DNA of 64,000 nucleotides from Klebsiella pneumoniae (GTDB lineage: Bacteria > Pseudomonadota > Gammaproteobacteria > Enterobacterales > Enterobacteriaceae). The stretch spans positions 1,426,841-1,490,840 of the forward strand of contig NZ_KN046818.1 of the NCBI RefSeq assembly GCF_000742135.1, given 5' to 3'. The translations under genes were made by a program, and so were the position numbers. Below are positions 1 to 9,683 of the stretch, in pieces. The notes beneath the pieces are model-generated. The model searched no databases. It was given only the letters and a program-made list of their open reading frames with translations, and was not told the origin of the DNA. How positions within the stretch are numbered: position 1 is the first letter of the stretch; each line of letters opens with the position of its first letter.

Positions 1-1938
1 GAGGAACAAAAAACGCTGGTGGTCAGCACCGCCAACGTCGCCCTGCAGGATCAAATCTACAGTAAGGACCTGCCGCTGCTGCGTAAAATCATTCCCGACC
101 TGCGCTTTACCGCCGCCTTCGGTCGTGGGCGCTACGTCTGTCCGCGCAACCTGACGGCGCTGGCCAGCACCGAGCCGTCGCAGCAGGATCTGCTGGCCTT
201 TCTCGATGACGATCTCACCCCGAATAATCAGGCGGAGCAGAAGCTGTGCGCGACCCTGAAGCAGGATCTCGACAGCTACCGCTGGGACGGCCTGCGCGAC
301 CATACCGACAAAGCCATCGACGATGGGCTATGGAGCCGGCTGAGCACCGATAAGGCCAGCTGCCTGAACCGCAACTGCCACTACTATCGCGAGTGCCCGT
401 TCTTTGTGGCGCGGCGGGAAATTCAGGAGGCGGAAGTGGTGGTGGCCAACCATGCGCTGGTGATGGCGGCGATGGAGAGCGAAGCGGTGCTGCCGGAGCC
501 GAAAAACCTGCTGCTGGTCCTCGATGAAGGCCATCATCTGCCGGACGTCGCCCGCGACGCGCTGGAGATGAGCGCCGAGATCACCGCCCCCTGGTTTCGC
601 CTGCAGCTGGATCTGTTCTGCAAGCTGGTGGCCACCTGCATGGAGCAGTTTCGTCCGAAAACCACGCCGCCGCTGGCCAATCCGGAGCGGCTCACCGCTC
701 ATTGCGAAGAGCTTTTCGAGCTGATTGCCTCGTTGAATAATATTCTCAATCTCTATATGCCCGCCGGTCAGGAAGCGGAGCATCGCTTCCCGATGGGCGA
801 ACTGCCGCAGGAGGTGATGGAGATCTGCCAGCGGCTGGCGAAGCTCACCGAGTTGCTGCGCGGCCTGGCGGAGCTGTTCCTGAACGATCTCAGCGAAAAG
901 ACCGGCAGCCATGACGTGGTGCGCCTGCATCGGGTGCTGCTGCAGATGAACCGCGCCCTTGGCATGTTTGAAAGCCAAAGCAAGCTGTGGCGCCTGGCGT
1001 CGCTGGCGCAGTCCTCAGGCGCGCCGGTAACCAAATGGGCGACGCGGGTGGTGCGCGATGGCCAGATCCACGTCTGGTTCCACTGCGTCGGGATCCGCGT
1101 CAGCGATCAGCTTGAACGGCTGCTGTGGCGCAGCGTGCCGCATATCGTGGTGACGTCAGCGACGCTGCGCTCGCTAAACAGCTTCTCGCGCCTGCAGGAG
1201 ATGAGCGGTCTGAAGGAGAAAGCGGGGGACCGCTTCGTGGCGCTGGATTCGCCGTTCAACCACGTGGAGCAGGGGAAAATTATTATTCCTCAAATGCGTT
1301 ATGAACCGCTGATGGATAACGAAGAGCAGCACATTGCCGAGATGGCGGCCTATTTTCGCCAGCAGGTGGAGAGCAAAAAACATCTCGGGATGCTGGTGCT
1401 GTTTGCCAGCGGGCGGGCGATGAACCGCTTCCTCGAGCATGTGACCGATCTGCGCCTGATGCTGTTGGTGCAGGGCGACCAGCCGCGCTACCGGCTGGTG
1501 GAGCTGCATCGCAAACGGGTGGAAAGCGGCGAGCGCAGCGTGCTGGTGGGTCTGCAGTCCTTTGCCGAAGGTCTCGATTTAAAAGGCGATCTGCTAAGCC
1601 AGGTGCATATCCATAAAATCGCTTTTCCGCCCATCGACAGCCCGGTAGTGATCACCGAAGGCGAATGGCTGAAAAGCCTCAATCGTTATCCCTTCGAGGT
1701 ACAGAGTTTGCCCAGCGCCTCCTTTAATCTTATTCAGCAGGTGGGGCGTTTGATCCGTAGCCATAACTGCTGGGGAGAGGTGGTGATTTACGATAAGCGT
1801 CTGTTGACCAAAAACTACGGCGCGCGTCTACTGAACGCGTTACCTGTTTTTCCCATAGAGCAGCCGGGCGTTCCGGAGGTTATAGTAAAACGGAAAGCAA
1901 AACAGACAGCAAAACAGACGGGCCGCAAACGTCGCTGA
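1..1938 (+). CDS. dinG: ATP-dependent DNA helicase DinG (5'-partial)
   Basis: DinG is a 5'-to-3' superfamily 2 DNA helicase of the XPD/Rad3 type that resolves R-loops, D-loops and G-quadruplexes during repair; it is SOS-induced in E. coli. The frame is open from base 1 and about 645 codons remain, so roughly the first 70 residues, including the Walker A motif, lie before the window. Visible here are motif Ia (VVSTANVALQ), the Fe-S cluster region with C-x5-C-x5-C spacing (CLNRNCHYYREC), the DEGHH Walker B box, and near the C-terminus a QxxGRxxR motif (QQVGRLIRS). The tail is basic (KRKAKQTAKQTGRKRR). ybiB follows 29 bases later on the same strand. Confidence 0.97.
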   Translation, partial: EEQKTLVVSTANVALQDQIYSKDLPLLRKIIPDLRFTAAFGRGRYVCPRNLTALASTEPSQQDLLAFLDDDLTPNNQAEQKLCATLKQDLDSYRWDGLRDHTDKAIDDGLWSRLSTDKASCLNRNCHYYRECPFFVARREIQEAEVVVANHALVMAAMESEAVLPEPKNLLLVLDEGHHLPDVARDALEMSAEITAPWFRLQLDLFCKLVATCMEQFRPKTTPPLANPERLTAHCEELFELIASLNNILNLYMPAGQEAEHRFPMGELPQEVMEICQRLAKLTELLRGLAELFLNDLSEKTGSHDVVRLHRVLLQMNRALGMFESQSKLWRLASLAQSSGAPVTKWATRVVRDGQIHVWFHCVGIRVSDQLERLLWRSVPHIVVTSATLRSLNSFSRLQEMSGLKEKAGDRFVALDSPFNHVEQGKIIIPQMRYEPLMDNEEQHIAEMAAYFRQQVESKKHLGMLVLFASGRAMNRFLEHVTDLRLMLLVQGDQPRYRLVELHRKRVESGERSVLVGLQSFAEGLDLKGDLLSQVHIHKIAFPPIDSPVVITEGEWLKSLNRYPFEVQSLPSASFNLIQQVGRLIRSHNCWGEVVIYDKRLLTKNYGARLLNALPVFPIEQPGVPEVIVKRKAKQTAKQTGRKRR

Positions 1939-1967
1939 CGCCGGCGCGTGATGCACCAGGGGGAGCC

Positions 1968-2936
1968 ATGGAGTACAGCAAAATTATAAAAGAGGTGGGT
2001 CGCGGTAAGAATCATGCCCGCGATCTCGATGAAGAGACCGCCCGTGCGCTCTACGCGCGGATGCTGAACAGCGAGGTGCCGGAGCTGGAGCTGGGGGGAA
2101 TATTAATCGCCCTGCGCATTAAAGGCGAAGGCGAAGCGGAGATGAAAGGTTTTTACGCCGCGATGCAGCAGCATACGCTGCGCCTGACCCCGCCGGCCGG
2201 CAAGCCGATGCCGATCGTTATCCCCAGCTACAACGGCGCGCGCAAGCAGGCGAACCTCACGCCGCTGCTGGCGATGCTCCTGCACAAGCTGGGATTTCCG
2301 GTGGTGGTTCACGGCGTCAGTCACGATCCCACCCGGGTGCTGACCGAAACCATTTTTACCCTGCTGGACATTCCGGCCACCCTGCACGCCGGACAGGCTC
2401 AGGCGCAGCTGGAGGGCCATGAACCGGTGTATATCCCGGTGGGGGCCTTCTGTCCGCCGCTGGAGAAACAGCTGGCGATGCGCTGGCGGATGGGCGTACG
2501 CAACAGCGCCCATACCCTGGCCAAGCTGGCCACGCCGTTTGGCGAAGGGGAGGCATTGCGTCTCTCCAGCGTGTCGCATCCGGAATATGTTCCCCGGGTG
2601 GCGAACTTCTTTCGCGAGACCGGTGGCCGCGCGCTGCTGATGCATGGTACCGAGGGCGAAGTGTACGCCAACCCGCAGCGCTGTCCGCAGATCAGCCTGA
2701 TTGATGAGCAGGGCGTGCGGGTGCTGTACGAACGCCAGACTGAGATGGCAGCGGAGGCGGTGGTCCTGCCGACCTCGAAAGACCCTGAGGTCACCGCGCG
2801 CTGGATTGAACGCTGCGTCGCTGGCGTCGAACCGGTGCCCAACTCGTTGAAGATCCAGCTTGCCTGCTGTCTGCTGGCCTGCGGGGAAGTCACCTCGCTG
2901 GAGCAGGGCCTCAGCCGCGTCAACGACTGTTGGTGA
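1968..2936 (+). CDS. ybiB: YbiB, nucleic-acid-binding protein of the anthranilate phosphoribosyltransferase fold
   Basis: YbiB has the fold of anthranilate phosphoribosyltransferase (TrpD), but the E. coli protein is known to bind nucleic acids rather than make tryptophan precursors. The 322-residue product has the short helical N-terminal domain (about 1-65) and the phosphoribosyltransferase-like body. The glycine-rich PRPP loop typical of TrpD is not obvious. ATG is preceded by GGGGGAG. It follows dinG closely and is probably cotranscribed with it; in E. coli ybiB is reported as an SOS gene with dinG. E. coli has ybiC after it; here that gene is absent and ybiJ follows directly in the opposite direction. 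Confidence 0.93.
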   Translation: MEYSKIIKEVGRGKNHARDLDEETARALYARMLNSEVPELELGGILIALRIKGEGEAEMKGFYAAMQQHTLRLTPPAGKPMPIVIPSYNGARKQANLTPLLAMLLHKLGFPVVVHGVSHDPTRVLTETIFTLLDIPATLHAGQAQAQLEGHEPVYIPVGAFCPPLEKQLAMRWRMGVRNSAHTLAKLATPFGEGEALRLSSVSHPEYVPRVANFFRETGGRALLMHGTEGEVYANPQRCPQISLIDEQGVRVLYERQTEMAAEAVVLPTSKDPEVTARWIERCVAGVEPVPNSLKIQLACCLLACGEVTSLEQGLSRVNDCW

Positions 2937-2951
2937 TCGGATCTGCAGGAT

Positions 2952-2983
2952 AAAAAAAAGCCCGTCCGGTGGCTCGGACGGGC
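2952..2983 (-). terminator. Terminator of ybiJ
   Basis: Perfect 8-bp stem GCCCGTCC/GGACGGGC (2960-2967 with 2976-2983) next to an A8 run at 2952-2959, which is a U-run when read on the minus strand. It ends ybiJ transcripts and sits between the convergent ybiB and ybiJ; on the plus strand there is no T-run. Confidence 0.85.
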
Positions 2984-3045
2984 AAGGCAAGGGTATTAAA
3001 GGTCTTTTCAGGGTTAATTCAGTGGCTTACAGATGGGTGCAGCGA

Positions 3046-3306
3046 TTATTTATAGATAACCGCAGTACCGCTCAGTTTGTTGTTGGTGTTAGCGGAAGTA
3101 ATGCTGTAGCCGGTCGCGCCAGCGGCTTCGGCTTTAGCAGCCAGTTTTGCTTCCAGACCATCTAAAGTGGTTGCGCCTTGCGCAGACACCACGCCGATCT
3201 TATTCATGCTTTCAGCCTGAGCGGGGGTAACCGGTTCGGCGGCAAAGGCGCCGAAGGAAAGAGCGGTCAGAGCGATGGCAGCGGCAGCATATTTGATGTT
3301 TTTCAT
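3046..3306 (-). CDS. ybiJ: YbiJ, periplasmic BhsA/McbA-family (DUF1471) protein
   Basis: Small secreted protein of the YdgH/BhsA/McbA-like family, linked in enterics to stress and biofilm phenotypes; the biochemical role is unknown. The 86-residue product begins MKNIKYAAAAIALTALSFGAFA, a clear signal peptide with cleavage after AFA, followed by the compact DUF1471 domain with the IGVVSAQGATTLDGLEAKLAAKA segment split by a conserved TTLD turn and ending in the family's TAVIYK. An upstream in-frame start would destroy the signal peptide, so ATG at 3306 is chosen. It is transcribed alone toward a strong terminator. A paralogue (mcbA) lies on the other side of ybiI. Confidence 0.93.
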   Translation of the reverse strand: MKNIKYAAAAIALTALSFGAFAAEPVTPAQAESMNKIGVVSAQGATTLDGLEAKLAAKAEAAGATGYSITSANTNNKLSGTAVIYK

Positions 3307-3591
3307 AGTTAATCTCTCGCAGGTTGTTCTGTTCAGGGGACGATGTTCCGTCGATGTGATAAGTATCACGCTTTTCTGCGGGAGATAAAATCGAAGGAAA
3401 TTCACAGTCTTCATCGAATTTTTTGAATGATTAATAATTTACTGATTATTAATAAATTATTTCTCATTCTTTTCGTCACGAAGCGTAGCGAGGAAGACCG
3501 ACGCGTTTAAGGGCACATATTGCGACTTTTTCCGCCAAAAAATGTGCGCGAAAAGATAATGCGAAAGGCTGTCATAATCGGTAAAGGAAAG

Positions 3592-3858
3592 TCAGCGTAG
3601 CTGGCTATCCTTGGATCCGCGACGATTATATCCTGAAAATGTATTGTTATGTAAATCTTTCTCCTGCTGGCACTTCACGCAGTATCTGACCCCTGGGATG
3701 GCCTGTCGACGGGCCTCCGGAATCGGCTCTCCGCATTCATCACAAAATTTGTTGCTTTCGCCGCGCGGAAGCTCGCGGCGGGCGCGAGCCACCGCATCGT
3801 CAATAGTGCTGTCGATCTGATCCTGTACGGCGCCGTCGCCTGCCCAACCTGATGCCAT
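3592..3858 (-). CDS. ybiI: YbiI, DksA/TraR-type zinc-finger protein
   Basis: Eighty-eight residues with a C4 zinc finger at C39-x2-C42 and C60-x2-C63, matching the C-terminal finger of DksA/TraR proteins. Members of this family can enter the RNA polymerase secondary channel, but YbiI lacks the long coiled-coil of DksA and its function is not established. ATG at 3858 follows an ideal AGGAGG. In E. coli ybiX and fiu lie upstream; both are missing here, so ybiI sits directly between two DUF1471 genes. Confidence 0.9.
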   Translation of the reverse strand: MASGWAGDGAVQDQIDSTIDDAVARARRELPRGESNKFCDECGEPIPEARRQAIPGVRYCVKCQQEKDLHNNTFSGYNRRGSKDSQLR

Positions 3859-3878
3859 CGTCTGCCTCCTGTAAAAGG

Positions 3879-4139
3879 TTATTGATAAATTATAGCTGAA
3901 CCGTACAGCCGGTTACCGCTGCTGGCGGCATTGATCCGCCAGACTATCGCCCCATGACGGTGGGCCTTATCCGCGAGGGCGGCCGCCAGGTCGTCCAGGG
4001 TGCTGGCGCCGAAGGCGGAGACGGTGCCGACAGGGCGGAGCGGCCCGGCATAGGGCAGTACGGGTGGCGGTGGCAGGGGAGAGGCCGCGGTGGCATGAGC
4101 GGTGAGCGCCGCGGCGAACAGCAGCGAGACGAATTTCAT
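3879..4139 (-). CDS. mcbA: McbA-like periplasmic DUF1471 protein
   Basis: Eighty-six residues starting MKFVSLLFAAALTAHATA, a signal peptide, then a proline-rich linker and the DUF1471 domain LRPVGTVSAFGASTLDDL...GSAIIYQ. From memory this resembles E. coli McbA (LRPAGTVSATGASNLSDL), and it sits in McbA's position, between ybiI and rlmF. McbA in E. coli affects colanic acid and biofilm formation. The ATG at 4139 is seven bases after AGGA; an alternative ATG two codons earlier has almost no spacing, and the farther upstream start lacks a ribosome site. The protein is cysteine-free. Assignment to McbA rather than another paralogue is likely but not certain. Confidence 0.8.
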   Translation of the reverse strand: MKFVSLLFAAALTAHATAASPLPPPPVLPYAGPLRPVGTVSAFGASTLDDLAAALADKAHRHGAIVWRINAASSGNRLYGSAIIYQ

Positions 4140-4278
4140 CAGCATATCCTCATAAACCGCATGGGACATAGCTTAAGTGTAGGTCTTTCCAGACCGCGCG
4201 ACAGGGAATGTTTAATGCAAAACAGTGCGTTTTGCATGCTACCGGCGCAGGGGAGCGCTACTCTGGCCGGTAGATTAT

Positions 4279-4893
4279 TTAGCGGGCGTCAGGGCGGATC
4301 ATGTCAAAGCGCAGGCTGTCATCAATACCGTAATAGGCGCTCGGGCCACCGGCGCGCAGGATCGGCTGGGCGCGGGCGGTTTGATAGATACCGTTGTCCA
4401 GTAGTGATTCATCGATATGCACGGCGACCACTTCACCGAGCACCAGCCACGTATCGACAGGGTTGCCGTCGGCGGTGGTGAGTTGAATACACTGCGACAG
4501 ACGGCACTCAAAGTTCACCGGACTCTCCGCGACCCGTGGAGCGCTGACCAGGCGGCTGGCGGCGGCGGTGAGGCCGGCGCGCACGAATTCGTCCTCATGG
4601 TGCGGAATCGAGGCTGACGTTTCATTCATCGCCATGGCCAGCGGTCGCGTCGCCAGGTTCCAGACGAACTCCTTTGTTTCGACGATATTTCGCACGCTGT
4701 CTTTCCAGCCGCTACTGGCGAAACCAATGATTGGCGGCCGATAGTTAAAGCAGTTAAAAAAGCTGTATGGCGCCAGATTACGCTGGCCCTCGGCGTCCTG
4801 GGAGGCGATCCAGCCTATCGGGCGAGGCCCGATTATCGCGTTCAGCGGGTCATGCGGCAGGCCGTGGCCCTGCGAAGGTTGATAAAAGTACAT
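4279..4893 (-). CDS. Flavin reductase-like (FMN-binding split barrel) protein
   Basis: The 204-residue protein fits the flavin reductase/DIM6-NTAB family, whose members bind FMN in a split barrel and reduce flavin or act as flavoprotein oxidoreductases. Visible family features are the N-terminal [24 protein letters not shown] (the FMN phosphate loop), DSVRNI, and later [12 protein letters not shown] and [12 protein letters not shown]. No signal peptide. ATG follows AGGTGCAGC. It is divergent from rlmF with about 100 bases between. I do not recall it at this position in E. coli K-12, so it is an insertion relative to that genome. Substrate is unknown. Confidence 0.82.
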   Translation of the reverse strand: MYFYQPSQGHGLPHDPLNAIIGPRPIGWIASQDAEGQRNLAPYSFFNCFNYRPPIIGFASSGWKDSVRNIVETKEFVWNLATRPLAMAMNETSASIPHHEDEFVRAGLTAAASRLVSAPRVAESPVNFECRLSQCIQLTTADGNPVDTWLVLGEVVAVHIDESLLDNGIYQTARAQPILRAGGPSAYYGIDDSLRFDMIRPDAR

Positions 4894-4989
4894 GCTGCAC
4901 CTGTCACGGATAATGGAGATATCCAGACTCCCTTATTTACCGCGCCGCCGTCAACGGGTATCTTACGCGGCTGTTCAAAGGAGATTGTC

Positions 4990-5904
4990 ATGAAAGCCCA
5001 GAAACCGGGGTTACACCCGCGTAACCGCCACCATCAACGCTACGACCTGCCCGCGCTCTGCCAGGCCCATCCTGACCTGCAGGGCTACATTACGCTCAAT
5101 CCGCTGGGTGAGCAGACCATTGATTTTGCCAATCCGCAGGCGGTGAAGGCGTTGAATAAAGCGCTGCTGGCGCATTTCTACGCGGTCAAACACTGGGACA
5201 TTCCTGACGGCTTTCTCTGTCCGCCGGTGCCTGGGCGGGCCGACTATATTCATCATCTGGCGGATCTGCTGGCCGGGGATAGCGGCGAGGTGCCGAAGGA
5301 TGCCACGATCCTTGATATTGGCACCGGCGCCAACCTCATCTATCCCCTGATCGGCGCTCACGAGTATGGCTGGCGCTTTACCGGCAGTGAAATCAACCCG
5401 CAGGCGTTCGCCAGCGCGCAGGCGATTATCAATGGCAACCCGGGCTTGACCCGGCAGATCCGCCTGCGCCGGCAAAAAGAGAGCCAGGCTATCTTTCACG
5501 GCGTGATCCATAAAAACGAGACCTACGACGCCACGCTGTGTAATCCGCCGTTCCATGACTCCGCAGAGAGCGCCCGGGCGGGGGGCGAGCGCAAGCGCCG
5601 CAACCTCGGACTCGGCGCCGAAAGTGGCCTCAATTTTGGCGGTCAGCAGCAGGAGCTGTGGTGCGAAGGGGGCGAAGTAGCCTTTATCTCGCAGATGATC
5701 CGCGAAAGCCAGGCCTTCGCCCGCCAGGTGAAATGGTTTACCTCGCTGGTGTCGCGTGGCGATAATCTGCCGCCGCTCTACCGCCTGCTGACCGAGGTCG
5801 GCGCAGTGAAAGTGGTGAAAAAGGAGATGGCCCAGGGGCAAAAGCAAAGTCGCTTTATCGCCTGGAGCTTTATGGACGACGCCAAACGCCGTCGTCCATT
5901 CTAA
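4990..5904 (+). CDS. rlmF: 23S rRNA (adenine1618-N6)-methyltransferase RlmF
   Basis: RlmF (YbiN) methylates N6 of A1618 in 23S rRNA using S-adenosylmethionine. The 304-residue protein shows the SAM-binding [16 protein letters not shown] loop and the amino-methyltransferase catalytic motif NPPF (in [15 protein letters not shown]). The start at ATG 4990 ([15 protein letters not shown]) gives the E. coli-like length and is preceded by AAAGGAG; a longer frame upstream is not supported. It converges with ybiO with only two bases between the stop codons. Confidence 0.96.
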   Translation: MKAQKPGLHPRNRHHQRYDLPALCQAHPDLQGYITLNPLGEQTIDFANPQAVKALNKALLAHFYAVKHWDIPDGFLCPPVPGRADYIHHLADLLAGDSGEVPKDATILDIGTGANLIYPLIGAHEYGWRFTGSEINPQAFASAQAIINGNPGLTRQIRLRRQKESQAIFHGVIHKNETYDATLCNPPFHDSAESARAGGERKRRNLGLGAESGLNFGGQQQELWCEGGEVAFISQMIRESQAFARQVKWFTSLVSRGDNLPPLYRLLTEVGAVKVVKKEMAQGQKQSRFIAWSFMDDAKRRRPF

Positions 5905-5906
5905 CG

Positions 5907-8102
5907 CTACTCGGCGGCCGGGCTGTCGGCGCCCGGCATCGGCAGCTGCTGCCAGGTCTGTACCGGCGCGCGAACCCCGGCGCGGTCGAAGTGCTTTTTC
6001 ACCTGGGTGTCGAGGGCAAAACGCACCGTCCACTGCTTCAGCGGCAGGGTGGTGAAGCTGACGCGTAGCGTAAAGGCGGTATTGCTCAGCCCCACCAGCC
6101 CGGCGAACGACGGTTCGCCAATGATCAGACCGCGGATCTCCTCCTGGGCCAGCAGATCGTCCACCGCCGCCTTCAGCGCCTGGCTGGCTTTATCCAGATC
6201 CTCATGGCGGTCAACGTCATAGTTAGCCACAACCGAGCCAATGCCGCGCACGAAGTTGGCAAAGGTGGTGATCGAGGACCAAGGAATAATGTGATAGGCG
6301 CCGGTATCCTGACGTACCCCCACTGAGCGAATCGACATTCGTTCCACGGTGCCGGTCAAAGGACCGATGGTGACCAGGTCGCCGGTGTTCATCCCGTTCT
6401 CAAACTGGATAAATATGCCAGTGATAATGTCTTTGACCAGGGTTTGCGCACCAAACGAAATGGCCAGCCCTAACGCCCCGGCGCCCGCCAGCAGCGGCGC
6501 AATGTTTACCCCAATTTCCGAGAGCAGGATCATCACCGTGATGGTGCTGATCACCACCGCCAGCGCGTTGCGAAACAGCGTCAGCAGCGTCCGGGCCCGC
6601 GCGCTGGGCAGCGGACGGCCATGAATATCCGATGCCAGCCGGTTTTCAATCAGGCTGGCCAGAACCGTCCAGCCAATGGCAGAGAAGAAGAGGATCAGGG
6701 CGATGCGGATCAGCACATCCACCGTTTTTTGCCCGGCATCGTTGTGCAGCCATTCCCGGAAGTCAAACAGGCCCCAGGCGCTCAACAGCAGCATGATGGC
6801 GACACAGACGGTGAGAATGCGCGCCGCCTTCAGCGAGGCGGAGATCCAGCCATTTAGACGCTTTTGCAGTTCAGGGTAGTTGCGCTGAGTGGCGGGCGAC
6901 AGGGTGATGGTTTTGGCTATCCAGCGCGACAGGATGCCAGACACCAGCGCCGCGCCGCCGATAATCGCCAGGCTTTGCAGGGTGGCGCCCATCATGAATT
7001 TCAGGCTGTTGCCCGGGTCGAACAGCGAAAAGAAAAAAAGCACCACAAAGTAGGCGCAGGCCAGCCAGTGCCAGACCAGCGCGAAGGCGCGGATAAACAG
7101 GCTAAAGAAAGCGAGTGAGTGGTCGGCCAGGTGGATCAACCCTTGAGTAATCACCGCTTTGTTATGAAAAATCAGGTACAGCGCCCACAGCGTAATGCAC
7201 AGCATGATGACGACGTTAGCCAGCGCGCCAACCTGAACATTCACCTGATTGGAAATAATCGGCACCGCGACGATCAGACCGTAACCAATCAGGCTGCTGA
7301 GCGCGCTCAGGCGCAGGCTCCAGTATGACGCGGCCTCGTCGCTGAGGTTAAAGGGCCGCAGGGCAGGAATGCGCGGGCAGAAAATGAGCCGCAGAATAGC
7401 TTTAAAAAACTCGATCAGCGCGAAGGCGTTGAGGAAAAGGCTCTGCTGGAAGGCGATGGTAGGGTTATTCCCATTCAGGCGATCGCTTAGCAGCTGACCG
7501 ACAAACAGGGTTAGCGCCAGCAGCAGCAGGTCGATGATAAACGCCCCGGCGATGGTCAGGGGCAGCTGAAGCCAGTTACCGCGATCGCGGTTTTTATGCC
7601 GTCCCCATTCGCCCATTTTGCGATACAGCGGCAGCGCCGCGAGGCGTACCAGCCACCAGAAGGCAAACACCAGCCCGGCCAGCAGTAAAAAATGCCAGGC
7701 CGCGCTGGTAAAGGTTTGCGGATTAAAGGGCTTATGCGGTGAGCCGGTGATATTGCGCCACAGCTGGGAAAAGCGTGATGAGAGCTGTTCGCCATATTCC
7801 CGGCTTATCTGGGTGACGTTCTCCAGTACCGTGGTCTCTTCTTTCACCGCCGGTGGCGTCAGCGTCGGGGTGCTGTCGGGCGGCGGCGTGGCGGCTGCTT
7901 TACGCAGCTGGTCAATGAGCTCCTGACGGGCGGAGTCGTTGGCCAGCACATCGGCCAGTGCGGCATAAGCCGCTCTTTTCTGTTCCACATCGGGTTCGCT
8001 GGCGCTGTTTTTATCAGTGTTAGCCGTCGGCACGCCGGGGAGGGTGGCGGCGGAAAGCGGGGCAGTAAACAGTGCAGCGAGCAAAAGCAGGATCCACGGC
8101 AT
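5907..8102 (-). CDS. ybiO: Moderate-conductance mechanosensitive channel YbiO
   Basis: YbiO is an inner-membrane MscS-superfamily channel that relieves turgor under osmotic downshock. The 731-residue protein has a signal peptide (MPWILLLLAALFTAPLSAA), a periplasmic domain to about residue 130, many membrane spans between about 150 and 540, and the MscS pore/beta region PLLAGAGALGLAISFGAQ...FIQFENGMNTGDLVTIG near 560-620, then the C-terminal alpha-beta domain. ATG at 8102 follows GGAGGTGCCC; a longer frame to 8189 adds residues without a ribosome site and buries the signal peptide. Transcribed alone. Confidence 0.95.
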   Translation of the reverse strand: MPWILLLLAALFTAPLSAATLPGVPTANTDKNSASEPDVEQKRAAYAALADVLANDSARQELIDQLRKAAATPPPDSTPTLTPPAVKEETTVLENVTQISREYGEQLSSRFSQLWRNITGSPHKPFNPQTFTSAAWHFLLLAGLVFAFWWLVRLAALPLYRKMGEWGRHKNRDRGNWLQLPLTIAGAFIIDLLLLALTLFVGQLLSDRLNGNNPTIAFQQSLFLNAFALIEFFKAILRLIFCPRIPALRPFNLSDEAASYWSLRLSALSSLIGYGLIVAVPIISNQVNVQVGALANVVIMLCITLWALYLIFHNKAVITQGLIHLADHSLAFFSLFIRAFALVWHWLACAYFVVLFFFSLFDPGNSLKFMMGATLQSLAIIGGAALVSGILSRWIAKTITLSPATQRNYPELQKRLNGWISASLKAARILTVCVAIMLLLSAWGLFDFREWLHNDAGQKTVDVLIRIALILFFSAIGWTVLASLIENRLASDIHGRPLPSARARTLLTLFRNALAVVISTITVMILLSEIGVNIAPLLAGAGALGLAISFGAQTLVKDIITGIFIQFENGMNTGDLVTIGPLTGTVERMSIRSVGVRQDTGAYHIIPWSSITTFANFVRGIGSVVANYDVDRHEDLDKASQALKAAVDDLLAQEEIRGLIIGEPSFAGLVGLSNTAFTLRVSFTTLPLKQWTVRFALDTQVKKHFDRAGVRAPVQTWQQLPMPGADSPAAE

Positions 8103-8172
8103 GGGCACCTCCGTTGCAACGTAAACGGGTAAGTATAGAAGCCGCTGGCGGAAGGGGAGGGAAGAGGATTCT

Positions 8173-8207
8173 GGAAAAGCGGCTCTCATCGTGGGAGAGA
8201 GAGCCGT
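8173..8207 (-). terminator. Terminator of glnHPQ
   Basis: Stem GGCTCTC/GAGAGCC (8199-8205 with 8181-8187) with an 11-base loop, followed on the minus strand by GCTTTTCC. It lies just after glnQ and before ybiO. Confidence 0.6.
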
Positions 8208-8213
8208 TGCGGG

Positions 8214-8936
8214 TCAGGCGACGTGTTGCAGGAATTCACGCAGGCGCGGGCTGGGCGGGTTCTTCACCAGCTCCTGGGGATTGCCGTCTTCAGCAATTCG
8301 TCCTTTGTCGATGAAGATTAGTCGCGAGGCCACTTTTTCGGCAAAGCCGATTTCGTGGGTCACAATCACCATCGTCATGCCCTCTTCCGCCAGGTCCTGC
8401 ATCACCTTGAGCACTTCATGGCGCAGCTCCGGGTCGAGCGCGGAGGTCGGTTCATCAAACAGCATCATCTTCGGCTTCACCGCCAGCGCGCGGGCGATGG
8501 CCACACGCTGTTGCTGGCCGCCGGAGAGTTCGGACGGATAGTGATGCGCGCGCTCAGCCAGACCGACTTTCGCCAGCAGCTCTTTCGCCTGCTTCTCTGC
8601 CGCCTGCCTGCTGGCGCCGCGTACCCGCAGCGGGCCAAACATCACGTTTTCCAGCGCCGTGAGGTGCGGGAACAGATAAAACTGCTGGAAAACCATCCCG
8701 GCTTCCTGACGAATCAGACGTTCGTCCACCTTCGGGTCGTTGACCTTCAGACCATCGACAATCAGATCGCCGCTGGTGATCTCTTCCAGCTTATTGATGC
8801 AGCGCAGCATCGTTGATTTACCGGAACCGGAAGGGCCGATAATGACCACCACTTCACCCTGATTAATTTTCAGAGAGATATCGTGTAGCACCTGGGTCGG
8901 ACCAAAGTGCTTGGAGACGTTTTTAAATTCAATCAC
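8214..8936 (-). CDS. glnQ: Glutamine ABC transporter ATP-binding protein GlnQ
   Basis: Cytoplasmic ATPase that drives high-affinity glutamine import with GlnP and GlnH. The 240-residue protein has Walker [10 protein letters not shown] (about 34-42), Q-loop [12 protein letters not shown], signature LSGGQQQR, Walker [14 protein letters not shown] and the switch histidine in VTHEIG. Its start overlaps the end of glnP by four bases (ATGA-type coupling), so translation is linked. Last gene of the glnHPQ operon. Confidence 0.98.
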   Translation of the reverse strand: MIEFKNVSKHFGPTQVLHDISLKINQGEVVVIIGPSGSGKSTMLRCINKLEEITSGDLIVDGLKVNDPKVDERLIRQEAGMVFQQFYLFPHLTALENVMFGPLRVRGASRQAAEKQAKELLAKVGLAERAHHYPSELSGGQQQRVAIARALAVKPKMMLFDEPTSALDPELRHEVLKVMQDLAEEGMTMVIVTHEIGFAEKVASRLIFIDKGRIAEDGNPQELVKNPPSPRLREFLQHVA

Positions 8937-9592
8937 AGGATTTTCATCCTTCTTTCAAGACGACGCAGAATAAAGCTCAGGACCAGGGTGATAATCAGGT
9001 AGATCACAGCTACGGCGCTCCAGATTTCCAGCGCGCGGAAGTTGCCCGCGATGATCTCCTGTCCCTGACGGGTCAGTTCGGCGACGCCGATGACGATGAA
9101 CAGCGAGGTATCCTTGATGCTGATGATCCACTGGTTGCCCAGCGGCGGCAGCATGCGGCGCAGCGCCAGCGGCAGGATCACGTGGCGAATGGTTTCGCGA
9201 CGCGACAGGCCAAGCGCCAGGCCCGCTTCGCGGAAGCCTTTATGTATGGAGAGCACCGCGCCGCGGGTGATTTCCGCGATATAGGCGCCCGAGTTTATCA
9301 TGATGGTCACTACCGCCGCGGAGAAGGGGTCGATGCGCAGATCGCTAAAGGCCATCGGCAGCGCAAAGTAGATGAACATAACCTGCACCACAATCGGGGT
9401 GCCGCGAATGATTTCAATAAAGACCAGCGCGATGTGGTTGGCGATCCAGCCGCCGAAGCAGCGGGCGAAACCGGCCACCAGACCAATTATCAGACCGCCG
9501 GCCAGGCCGAGGACGGAAATCCACAGCGTCATTTTGGCGCCTTCCAGCAAAATCGGAATGGCAGGCCAGATGGCACTCCAGTCAAACTGCAT
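8933..9592 (-). CDS. glnP: Glutamine ABC transporter permease GlnP
   Basis: Inner-membrane permease of the polar amino acid (HisM/GlnP) family; 219 residues with about five hydrophobic spans and the EAA loop [36 protein letters not shown] split around the conserved EAGLALG...ILP that contacts GlnQ. It follows glnH after about 125 bases that contain a stable hairpin and is coupled to glnQ by overlap. Confidence 0.98.
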   Translation of the reverse strand: MQFDWSAIWPAIPILLEGAKMTLWISVLGLAGGLIIGLVAGFARCFGGWIANHIALVFIEIIRGTPIVVQVMFIYFALPMAFSDLRIDPFSAAVVTIMINSGAYIAEITRGAVLSIHKGFREAGLALGLSRRETIRHVILPLALRRMLPPLGNQWIISIKDTSLFIVIGVAELTRQGQEIIAGNFRALEIWSAVAVIYLIITLVLSFILRRLERRMKIL

Positions 9593-9683
9593 AATACGTT
9601 CCTGTTACCGTGTCGAGAGCAGAGGAAAGCCTCCGCCAAAATACCGTCTCCCGCTGAGCCTGTGCCGGAAGACCGTTGTGGGG

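Noticed and set aside
5011-6033. Long antisense frame over rlmF
   Set aside because: The plus-strand frame encodes recognisable RlmF with NPPF; the antisense translation has no motif and biased composition.
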